Source of the DNA: CBDCFV01 sp965216425
GTDB taxonomy: Bacteria; Chloroflexota; Dehalococcoidia; Lucifugimonadales; UBA3495
Length of the DNA stretch: 64,000 bases
Direction: 5' to 3'
Assembly (NCBI GenBank): GCA_965216425.1
Contig: CBDCFV010000006.1
Span: forward strand, 1,054,001-1,118,000
Positions 34,472 through 41,993 of the stretch are shown in pieces (the first letter of the stretch is position 1; every line of letters begins with the position of its first letter). The translations under genes were made by a program, and so were the position numbers. Below the pieces are notes generated by a model, which was given only the letters and a program-made list of their open reading frames with translations, was not told where the DNA came from and made no database searches.

Positions 34472-34502
34472 AGGCCGGGGTTTTGACCCCGGCCTCTTTT
34501 TT
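34472..34502 (+). terminator. Rho-independent terminator after aroF
   Basis: AGGCCGGGG (34472-34480) and CCCCGGCCT (34487-34495) make a perfect 9-bp stem with a 6-base loop, followed by CTTTTTTG. This is a textbook terminator for the trpA-aroH-aroF unit. Confidence 0.85.
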
Positions 34503-34528
34503 GTTTGGGTAGTCACTATCGATTCTGA

Positions 34529-34557
34529 TTGACACCCGCAAAAACGGATGCTAGGGT
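34529..34557 (+). promoter_or_regulatory. Promoter of the DinB-superfamily gene
   Basis: A consensus TTGACA (34529-34534) is followed after 17 bp by TAGGGT (34552-34557), which is preceded by an extended -10 TGC. The expected start of transcription is near 34564, about 80 bases before the gene. Confidence 0.55.
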
Positions 34558-34642
34558 TTGCCCGGTCGTGTCTTGGCATTGATTCGAGCAGGGGCACGCC
34601 AGGGTAAAGGACCTTCACAAATTGGTCGCTTGGAGTTGAAAG

Positions 34643-35491
34643 ATGAGTAGTGCAAGCGTGCACGAAATAGCAGCAACCCGTACGGCGTCGTTGAGGAAAG
34701 AGATTGCCAGCCTAAAGGAATTGGTAACTAACCTTCCCGCCGACGCCCTTTCGTTGCCAAGCGCCTGCACCGAATGGGAAGTGCAGGACGTCGGAGCTCA
34801 CTTGGTGGCCGCCGCGGAGAATTGGGCCAACATAGTCGAGAGAGCCTTGACCGGCGCGTCTCCGTCCAATCTTGGACGGTCAACCGGGCCTGCCCAGCCC
34901 GATGAAAACGCTGAGACCGCCATCAGGCAAAGGAAAGAGTTGGGCCAGAGGCTTGTGCCCACCCTCCTTGATAACCTGAGCCGCTTGGACCAGGTGTTGA
35001 CCAAAATCACGCCGCAAAATTGGGAGACCGAGGTCCGGCACAACGCGGACGGCCAGATGCCGTTATGGAAGTACATCAATTCGATAACCCGAGGAGTGGG
35101 CGTACATGGATGGGACATGCGCTGGGGAGTCGACCATGATGCGCCGCTTGGCATTGATTGCGTGCCGGGGTTGGTGGACTCTATAGACACATGGCTCAGG
35201 GTGTTTTGTTTTCATCCGACGGAGCGGTTGGAGAAGGCGATACGGTTCCGGTTTCTACTTTCGGGCCCCGTCACCGGCGGCAGGGACGTAGTAGTCAAGG
35301 GTGATAACTTCGACTTACAGGAAAACGCAACCTCTCCCGCCGACGTAGTTTACCAATGCGAAGCCGGGGTTTTCGTTTTGATGGCTTACGGACGATTGAC
35401 GCGGCATGAAGCCCAATCACGCGGACGGTTGACCATTGACGGGGATGAAGGCCTGGCGGCCAGGTTCGACGAGTGGTTCAACACCGGCTAG
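34643..35491 (+). CDS. Maleylpyruvate-isomerase/DinB-superfamily protein
   Basis: 282 residues. The first 150 residues match the mycothiol-dependent maleylpyruvate isomerase N-terminal domain: LPSACTEWEVQDVGAHLVAAAENW (about 37-60) with a metal-binding His, then VHGWDMRW. The C-terminal part is a SCP2-like strand-rich domain. Relatives are thiol-dependent metal enzymes that detoxify or isomerise small molecules. Whether this organism makes mycothiol is not known, so the thiol partner is open. The gene has its own promoter after the aroF terminator. Confidence 0.8.
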   Translation: MSSASVHEIAATRTASLRKEIASLKELVTNLPADALSLPSACTEWEVQDVGAHLVAAAENWANIVERALTGASPSNLGRSTGPAQPDENAETAIRQRKELGQRLVPTLLDNLSRLDQVLTKITPQNWETEVRHNADGQMPLWKYINSITRGVGVHGWDMRWGVDHDAPLGIDCVPGLVDSIDTWLRVFCFHPTERLEKAIRFRFLLSGPVTGGRDVVVKGDNFDLQENATSPADVVYQCEAGVFVLMAYGRLTRHEAQSRGRLTIDGDEGLAARFDEWFNTG

Positions 35492-35669
35492 CCGTTTTTC
35501 CGGCCCGGCGCCCGGCAAATTCACCGCCCGCCACGCTGGTGTGCGCTGTATCTTATGTAATCAGGCACTCATGGTAGATGACGTATCCGGCAAAGTAATA
35601 CTGTCTTATTGCCAGAATCGCGCGTCATAATGTGCCACTGATGTTCATTTTCTTGAATGGTGTGGTCAA

Positions 35670-35698
35670 TTGATTTTCTATATTATGTTTGCTAAAAT
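35670..35698 (+). promoter_or_regulatory. Promoter of the GNAT gene
   Basis: TTGATT (35670-35675) then TAAAAT (35693-35698) with a 17-bp spacer and an extended -10 TGC. The surrounding 60 bases are AT-rich, unlike the rest of the window, which fits a promoter. Confidence 0.6.
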
Positions 35699-35774
35699 TC
35701 AGCCTCACAAAACCTGACAATCGTTACCCCAGCGCAGACTCTTGGACCTACGCCATCTTGCCGGAGGGAGCGCC

Positions 35775-36356
35775 ATGTTCCCAGAAGTTAAGCTCACAAC
35801 CGGGACCCGGGAAGACGTCAAAAGAATCATCGAATGGCTGGACGACGCCGAAGTAAATTCCATGTGGTACGGCTTGGGAGACGATGGCAAACCGCTTCAC
35901 ATCGGTTACTCTCCGCACGAGTTGCTGGAAGCGTCGGATGAACAGATTCAGCAGGTCTTTGAAGACGACGTCCGCAGGATTTATTCCGTATACACTGATG
36001 ACGGTGCGCACATAGGCGAAGGGCAACTTGTTGTCGAAAGTCCGTTAATGGAAGCGCAACTCTTCCTTTTGGTTGGCCGCAAGGACTTGTGGCATCATCA
36101 CTACGGCACAATGGCCATGATCAAGCTTCTCGACGAGGCTTACGAAGACCACGGGCTACACCGTGTCTGGGTGGACGTGCCCGAATACAATGAGCACGCC
36201 CTGCAAATGTGCCAGCACTTGGGTTTCGTTCTGGAGGGGCATTTGCGCAAGACCCATCGAAAGGATGGGCAATGGTACGATTCTTCGGCGATGGGGCTGT
36301 TGTCGGAAGAATACATGCGTCGCCGCTCACGGCTTATGACAAACTCCGGAATTTAG
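35775..36356 (+). CDS. GNAT family N-acetyltransferase
   Basis: 193 residues. The GNAT acetyl-CoA region is visible: a strand QLFLLVGRKD, then the HHHYGTMAMIKLL segment (Q/RxxGxG/A-like), and the end YNEHALQMCQHLGFVLEGHLRK, typical of RimJ/RimL-type enzymes. It would transfer an acetyl group to a protein N-terminus or a small amine. ATG 35775 has GGAGGGA at 35763-35769; the longer frame from 35742 would begin before this SD. It has its own promoter. Confidence 0.82.
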   Translation: MFPEVKLTTGTREDVKRIIEWLDDAEVNSMWYGLGDDGKPLHIGYSPHELLEASDEQIQQVFEDDVRRIYSVYTDDGAHIGEGQLVVESPLMEAQLFLLVGRKDLWHHHYGTMAMIKLLDEAYEDHGLHRVWVDVPEYNEHALQMCQHLGFVLEGHLRKTHRKDGQWYDSSAMGLLSEEYMRRRSRLMTNSGI

Positions 36357-36531
36357 TATTCCAGGGTCAAGGTCTCTAACGCGACGTTTTGTACAATGGC
36401 CACCTTGGATAATGGTCCCGTCCGCGCCAGACTTGTACCTTATGTCACCTACTGGTTAATATCCAAAATCGAGGCACGGTGTATCGACAACTAAGTTTCG
36501 GTCTGGAATAACGGGTGTAGAGGAGGATGAT

Positions 36532-37233
36532 ATGCCGGTGATCACCATTAACGGACCCATCGGATGCGGGGCAGTCCCTATCGGGCAGATGGTCGCCGAC
36601 CAGCTTCACCTGGACTTTGTGGACCGGTTCGTCTTTACTCAAGCCGCCAGGCTGGTAGGCACTCCAGTAGGATCCCTGATCGATAAGGAACATAGAGTAG
36701 ACCGGTTCCGGGACCGGTTGGGCAGGTTCATTCAAACTATGCTGGAACGCTCCGCGGTGTCCGGCGTCAGCGGGGAGCCGTACTTCGGTCGCGGTATCGA
36801 AGCCTTGCCGCCCGAAACCTACATGGAGTTGACAGGCGAAGGCAAAGGGAATACTCAGAGGGTTGGAGACGAAGCGTTTATCGACGCCACCACTACAGTA
36901 GTAAAGGACGTACATGAAAAGGGCAACGCGGTGATTCTGGGCCGAGGCGCCCAGGCCATCTTGGCTGACGCGCCCGGTGTGATGCACGTGGCTCTGCTTG
37001 CGCCGGTGGACATGCGGGTGGAAATCATGATGCAGAGGGAGCACTTCGACCAGGATGAGGCTCTGGGGTACGTGGAGGAGTTAGACCGGTCCCGCATCGC
37101 CTTTATGCGCAAGTTCTTCAGGGTCAACCCAGACGACCCCAGCCTGTACGACATCATGCTGAACATGAAACGGATAGAGTTCAGGACTGCCGCGGAGATA
37201 ATCGTCCACACCGCCGCAGACATGACGCACTGA
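36532..37233 (+). CDS. Cytidylate-kinase-like protein
   Basis: 233 residues. It fits the cytidylate kinase-like family: an N-terminal ITINGPIGCGAV, a P-loop-like turn lacking the usual Lys, a VILGRGAQAIL segment and a helix with Arg-rich stretches near 160-185. The family includes kinases of unknown substrate and proteins that sense nucleotides. The absent Walker A Lys suggests low or no kinase activity. AGAGGAGG lies 7 bases before ATG 36532. The next gene, a MoaD-like protein, is 169 bases downstream. Confidence 0.75.
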   Translation: MPVITINGPIGCGAVPIGQMVADQLHLDFVDRFVFTQAARLVGTPVGSLIDKEHRVDRFRDRLGRFIQTMLERSAVSGVSGEPYFGRGIEALPPETYMELTGEGKGNTQRVGDEAFIDATTTVVKDVHEKGNAVILGRGAQAILADAPGVMHVALLAPVDMRVEIMMQREHFDQDEALGYVEELDRSRIAFMRKFFRVNPDDPSLYDIMLNMKRIEFRTAAEIIVHTAADMTH

Positions 37234-37402
37234 ACCATCCCGACCGCCACAAGACGGCTCCATGAGTTTATGACGCCGTCTCTAGGAATTTCACGCCTCG
37301 CTGACAACATGTAGGCCGTCAGAATGACGTTGTGGTCATTGGCCCGGATTAGACCTGATTGTAACCCCTTCACGGGAAGAGTCAGCGGATAGGAAGGCAA
37401 CT

Positions 37403-37675
37403 ATGCCGGAAGTGTGGATCCCAACGGGAATGCAAAGCCTGACAAAGGGAAACCAGATAGTCCAAGTGGACGGGGCTACCGTTAGGCAGTTGATCAACAA
37501 CCTGGAGCGCCAGTTCCCGGGCACGAAGGAGCGACTGTACGACGGTGAATTGGATGAGCTGATGCCCGGCGTGGCGGTAATCGTAGATGGAGAGGCGAGC
37601 CAGCTAGGTCTTCTGGAAAAGGTCCGCGAGGACAGCGAGATCCATTTTCTGCCCGCGATTGGCGGAGGTCGTTAG
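37403..37675 (+). CDS. MoaD/ThiS-like ubiquitin-fold protein with C-terminal GGGR
   Basis: 90 residues of the beta-grasp fold. Hydrophobic positions in VWIPTGMQSLT, the VRQLINNLERQFP helix and EIHFLPAIGGGR match MoaD/ThiS sulfur carriers. True carriers end in Gly-Gly, which is adenylated and then thiocarboxylated; this one ends GGGR, so an extra Arg must be removed, or it acts without it. Archaeal and thermophile relatives with extra residues are processed by a JAMM protease. AGGAAGG precedes ATG 37403. No moaE, thiF or JAMM gene is adjacent. Confidence 0.8.
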   Translation: MPEVWIPTGMQSLTKGNQIVQVDGATVRQLINNLERQFPGTKERLYDGELDELMPGVAVIVDGEASQLGLLEKVREDSEIHFLPAIGGGR

Positions 37676-37717
37676 CCGCTTGGGCGCGGGCAAATTTACG
37701 CCCACCAAGGGTTTGGG

Positions 37718-38758
37718 CTAAATCTGAACGTGTTCAATCTTTACCGTCCGCCCCTCCCACGCCGATTCAATCATGGCCAGGGTCACTTCCACCAACCGCA
37801 GCCCGTCCATACCGGTGGCGGCCGGTTCCCGGTCCTCCTCGATGGCTTGATGAAAATCGCGTAACTCGTTAATAAAGTTTCCCAAAAACTCCTCAGGATA
37901 GGACTCTGTCCGGTTTACCGTGTCGCTGATCACCTCCACTTCGCCCTGAAAGCCCTCCCATAGTGTAGCTCTTCCACTGACGCGACCTTGGCTGCCGTAG
38001 ATGGTGAAATTGTTCTGAGAGTCGGGCAGTAACCGCCCGCAGCACACGGTGGCAATAGAGCCGCCGTCAAACCGCAGGCTCATAGTGGCAACCTGCTCCA
38101 ATGGCCGTTGCTTGGTCTGGCCGTCGGTTACCGCCGCCACCTCCGTTATCTCCTGGCCCAGAAGGAACCGCAACAGGTCGACCGCGTGGATGCCGGTACC
38201 CATCATGGTGGACGCACCACCAATAGCTTCCGGGGCGTCCCACCACTGCCTCAATCCGGTCCTCGCAGGGAACTCGGCCTGACCGCGGACGCCGAAACCC
38301 CACTGGGCCTGAGCCAAGGCCACCCGACCCAGGACGCCGCCGGATATCAGCCCTTCAGCCAGGATATGGCCAGGATGGGTCCTCAGGTGATAGCCGGTCC
38401 CCAGCTTAACACCCTTATCCCGGCAACCGCGCACCATGGCGACGGCATCTTCCAAAGTTGTACTCATAGGCTTTTCCGCCAACACGTGCTTACCAGCTTC
38501 GGCGGCCTGCAGGGTGTGTTGACAGTGGAGGGAGTTGGGTGACGATACGAACACCGCATCCACCCTGGAATCCCGCAGCATAGCATCCAGTGAATCGTAG
38601 GCGGCCGCCGCGCCGTGCTTTTCCGCGAACGCATCAGCCCTGCCTTGATCCCGGCTGTAAACGGCGACCAGTTCCTGCCCTTCAACAGAGTTTATTGCCG
38701 GGGCGATTTTCAAATCGGGGTGGTTTCCAGTACTGACAATAGCCCAACCTAGCGGCAC
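37718..38758 (-). CDS. Gfo/Idh/MocA family oxidoreductase (paralogue 2)
   Basis: 346 residues. The N-terminal WAIVSTG stretch and SSPNSLHCQHTLQAAEAGKHVLAEKPMS (about 73-100) show the family, with the EKP motif intact, unlike paralogue 1. Members oxidise sugars or inositols with NAD(P). GTG 38758 has GAGGAGG before it. It converges with the MoaD-like gene (43-base gap) and diverges from the DUF1330 gene. No clear link to neighbours. Confidence 0.88.
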   Translation of the reverse strand: MPLGWAIVSTGNHPDLKIAPAINSVEGQELVAVYSRDQGRADAFAEKHGAAAAYDSLDAMLRDSRVDAVFVSSPNSLHCQHTLQAAEAGKHVLAEKPMSTTLEDAVAMVRGCRDKGVKLGTGYHLRTHPGHILAEGLISGGVLGRVALAQAQWGFGVRGQAEFPARTGLRQWWDAPEAIGGASTMMGTGIHAVDLLRFLLGQEITEVAAVTDGQTKQRPLEQVATMSLRFDGGSIATVCCGRLLPDSQNNFTIYGSQGRVSGRATLWEGFQGEVEVISDTVNRTESYPEEFLGNFINELRDFHQAIEEDREPAATGMDGLRLVEVTLAMIESAWEGRTVKIEHVQI

Positions 38759-38991
38759 GACACTCCTCCTCGTTCAATTCGACTGTAGCTTAACATAGGG
38801 CTACACAGTCCATCCAAACCTGACCAACGGGGGCTGCCACTTGGCATCTCCGTACAGGATTCTCCATTGGCCTTTTATAGGGTTGGGTGTAGTATGAGAG
38901 TACAATATCAGTGTGGGAAGCATGAAGTGGGCGTGCCTCTCAGGGTAGAAATGGTGGGGATCCTGCAAATAACCGTTAAGTGAGGATTAAA

Positions 38992-39279
38992 TTGGCAGCT
39001 TATTTTATCGCAGAACTTGAGATAAACGATCCGGCTGTGTTTGAGGAGTACCGCACGCTGGTCGCCCCCTTGGTAGACAAGTACGAAGGAAAGTATGTAG
39101 TCCGGGGGGGAGCCATCGAGACCATCGAAGGGGACTGGTCACCCAAGCGAATGGTGATCATAGAGTTCGAGAACGTAGACAAAGCCAAGGCGTGGCATGA
39201 CTCTGACGAGTATCGCCCGGTGATGGAAATGCGGCACAGGAGCGCCGTAACCAATGCGATCATAGTACAAGGGGCATAG
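38992..39279 (+). CDS. DUF1330 protein
   Basis: 95 residues. It matches the ferredoxin-like DUF1330 family: AAYFIAELEINDPAVFEEYR at the start, a central VVRGG, then RMVIIEFE and a helix WHDSDEYRPV. Function is unknown; some relatives sit beside oxygenases or stress genes. TTG 38992 is preferred, with GTGAGGA 6 bases upstream and the family start MAAY; the frame could open at GTG 38980 but would lose the SD. The copper ATPase follows after 49 bases. Confidence 0.85.
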   Translation: MAAYFIAELEINDPAVFEEYRTLVAPLVDKYEGKYVVRGGAIETIEGDWSPKRMVIIEFENVDKAKAWHDSDEYRPVMEMRHRSAVTNAIIVQGA

Positions 39280-39328
39280 GCTACGCACAATGCAGAGGCG
39301 GGGTAGCAAGAGTTGACCGGATAGACCC

Positions 39329-41704
39329 ATGACCACGAAGGCAGACCATGCAATAGAAACCGTGACGCTTAACGTGCAGGGCATGACGTGCGCCGCGTGT
39401 GTTGTCCACGTAGAGGCGGCGCTCAAGAGCGTGTCCGGCGTCCTGGAAGCATCGGTAAATCTGGCCACTGATCAAGCGAGAGTAGAATACCTGGACGGGC
39501 TGACCGGCTTTGAGAGCCTCTGCGATGCCATCTCTGATGCGGGCTACTCGGTGGAGGGAATTGCCTCCGATATGGATGCCGAGGCGGAGCAGCAAAGGCT
39601 GGCCCGCACCCGAGAAATAACGTCGTTGACCCGTAAAGTCGGCTTGGCCGGGTTGGCGGGCATCACGATCATGACGTTGATGTACGTTCCGTTGGAAACT
39701 CTAAGGCTGAGCGCTTTCCAACTCAACGTGCTTTTGTGGGCGATAGCTACTCCGGTACAGTTTTGGGCGGGCGCGGTCTTTTACCGGTCGGCTTGGGGAG
39801 CAATCAAGCACCGGACGGCCAACATGAACACGTTGGTGGCGGTGGGCACCAGCGTTGCCTATACGTACAGCACGGCCCTGACCTTCTTCGGCGGCTTTTT
39901 CAGTGAAGCGCACCTTCTCCACGCCAACTCCGCGTTCAATCACAATACGGCAGTCTATTTCGACGCGGCGGCGATGATCATCGCCTTGGTCCTGCTGGGG
40001 CGGCTTCTGGAGGCTCGCGCCAAGGGGCAAACGTCGGATGCGATCCGTAAACTGCTGGGGTATCGGCCTTCGTCGGCCAGAGTAATCCGAAACGGACAAA
40101 CTTCCGAGATACCGATAGCCGAGGTGGTGACAGGCGACACGGTGGCTGTCCGTCCAGGAGAGAAACTGCCAGTGGACGGGGAAGTGATCGACGGGATTCC
40201 GGTGGTGGACGAGTCCATGCTCACCGGGGAGAGCCTTCCAGTGGAAAAGACCGCCGGCGCGCCGGTATACGGCGGCACCGTGAACACCACAGGGAGCTTC
40301 CGGTATATCGCCACCAAGGTCGGCCAAGGGACTGTGTTGGCCCAAATCATCCGCATGGTGGAAGAGGCTCAAGGTTCAAGGGCGCCTATACAACGGTTGG
40401 TGGACGTTGTCGCCAGCTACTTCGTTCCAGTTGTCATAGCCGTCGCGTCAGTGGTATGGGCGGCTTGGTTCTTCTTTGGGCCGGAGCCCGCGCTGGCGAT
40501 AGCGATTCTCAACACCGTGGCAGTGCTGGTAATTGCCTGCCCTTGCGCAATGGGCCTTGCTACGCCCACGGCTATCATGGTCGGCATGGGCAAGGCTGCT
40601 GAGCAGGGCATTCTAATCCGCAATGCAGAGGCGTTGGAACGCAGCTGCAAGATACAGACCGTTGTGCTAGACAAAACGGGCACCTTGACCGAAGGAGATA
40701 CCAGGGTGACGGACGTAGTGTCGCTGGGCCTGCCGGAAAGCCGGGTGCTGGCGTTGGCGGCCTCAGCCGAACAGGACTCGGAGCACCCTTTGGCGCGGGC
40801 TGTCGTGGCTGAGGCAACGAAGCGAGGCTTGACGCTGGAACCCGTCTCCGGATTCCAGGCGCTGCCGGGCCATGGGGTACTGACCCAAGTGAACGGGTGC
40901 GAGGTAACGCTTGGCAACCTCGCCTTTATGAAAGACAGAGGGACGTCGGTCGACGGTCTTGAGGCCCAAGCGTTGAAAATGGCCGACCAAGGGAAGACGC
41001 CCATTTTCGTGGCCGCCGACGGATCGGCGCTGGGAATTATCGCGGTGGCCGACACCGTCAAGGCCGAGTCTCGGGCTGCGGTGCAGTCTCTCCATTCGCT
41101 GGGACTCGAGGTTGTGATGTTGACCGGCGACCACCGGGGCACGGCGGAAGCGATCGCCAAGCAAGTGGGCATAGGCGAAGGCCCTCACGGAAGGAAGGAC
41201 CGGGTATTGGCGGGACTGCTGCCGGCCCAAAAGCTTGAGCAGATAAGGAGTTTTCAAGCTAGCGGCAAGGTTGTGGCCATGGTGGGCGACGGCATTAACG
41301 ACGCGCCTGCATTGGCGCAAGCCGACGTGGGTATTGCCGTCGGCAATGGGACAGACATTGCCATCGAAGCCGCCGACGTTACGCTGATGAGGGGTGACTT
41401 GAGGGGTGTAGCCGATGCCATATTTCTGTCCAAAGCAACGGTCAGGACGATAAAGCAGAACCTGGCATGGGCCTTCGGTTACAACGTCGCGTTGATTCCT
41501 TTGGCTGCCGGGGTACTGTATTTGCTGCTGGACCGGGCGCTCAACACCACGGTGCCAGCCGGGCCACTACAGTTCCTGTTTGGGGATTCGGGCTTTTTGA
41601 ACCCCGTAGTTGCCGCCGCGGCGATGGCTATCAGTTCGGTGTCGGTGGTGACCAATTCCTTGCGGCTCAAAAGTCTACCGCAGAGTGCGCACGGAGAAAG
41701 TTGA
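39329..41704 (+). CDS. copA: Copper-translocating P-type ATPase
   Basis: 791 residues. A heavy-metal domain has CAAC at Cys21 and Cys24. Eight membrane helices follow, with the CPC motif at about 404-406 that marks Cu+ transport, the DKTGT phosphorylation site at Asp448, SEHPLARAV for nucleotide binding and GDGINDAPALAQADVG. The enzyme exports Cu+ using ATP. Only one metal-binding domain is present. No regulator (CsoR or CueR) is adjacent. It is followed by a YHS-domain gene 49 bases downstream, a common companion for copper or silver handling. The start ATG 39329 has only a weak SD. Confidence 0.93.
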   Translation: MTTKADHAIETVTLNVQGMTCAACVVHVEAALKSVSGVLEASVNLATDQARVEYLDGLTGFESLCDAISDAGYSVEGIASDMDAEAEQQRLARTREITSLTRKVGLAGLAGITIMTLMYVPLETLRLSAFQLNVLLWAIATPVQFWAGAVFYRSAWGAIKHRTANMNTLVAVGTSVAYTYSTALTFFGGFFSEAHLLHANSAFNHNTAVYFDAAAMIIALVLLGRLLEARAKGQTSDAIRKLLGYRPSSARVIRNGQTSEIPIAEVVTGDTVAVRPGEKLPVDGEVIDGIPVVDESMLTGESLPVEKTAGAPVYGGTVNTTGSFRYIATKVGQGTVLAQIIRMVEEAQGSRAPIQRLVDVVASYFVPVVIAVASVVWAAWFFFGPEPALAIAILNTVAVLVIACPCAMGLATPTAIMVGMGKAAEQGILIRNAEALERSCKIQTVVLDKTGTLTEGDTRVTDVVSLGLPESRVLALAASAEQDSEHPLARAVVAEATKRGLTLEPVSGFQALPGHGVLTQVNGCEVTLGNLAFMKDRGTSVDGLEAQALKMADQGKTPIFVAADGSALGIIAVADTVKAESRAAVQSLHSLGLEVVMLTGDHRGTAEAIAKQVGIGEGPHGRKDRVLAGLLPAQKLEQIRSFQASGKVVAMVGDGINDAPALAQADVGIAVGNGTDIAIEAADVTLMRGDLRGVADAIFLSKATVRTIKQNLAWAFGYNVALIPLAAGVLYLLLDRALNTTVPAGPLQFLFGDSGFLNPVVAAAAMAISSVSVVTNSLRLKSLPQSAHGES

Positions 41705-41753
41705 TAAGCCCGGCGTTCTCTACAATAAATCTACATTTCGTGGGAGTGGTGCA

Positions 41754-41960
41754 ATGGTGAACCGGCTGTTAGGGTTTCTGCGGCGCGGAGGGGTAGCTGA
41801 GGATCCCGTTTGCCACATGCAAGTAGATATGAAGAACCCGACGGGCGGCACCCATGCCCACGAGGGAACGACCTACTATTTCTGCGCCCCTGGTTGCAGA
41901 GTGGCTTTTGCGAAGGAGCCCGACGCTTACCTCTCCGGCGAGAAACGGATGGAGATGTAA
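41754..41960 (+). CDS. YHS-domain metal-binding protein
   Basis: 68 residues. The YHS pattern is DPVCHMQVD, then TTYYFCAPGCRVAF and PDAYL. The Cys residues (DPVC and FCAPGC) bind metal. Such small proteins accompany CopA and may deliver or sense copper. ATG 41754 has GGGAG about 9 bases upstream. The longer frame from 41685 overlaps the copA end and has no SD. It converges with secA. Confidence 0.85.
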   Translation: MVNRLLGFLRRGGVAEDPVCHMQVDMKNPTGGTHAHEGTTYYFCAPGCRVAFAKEPDAYLSGEKRMEM

Positions 41961-41993
41961 CAGGGCGGACTTACCTTTGAATGGTAAGACGCC

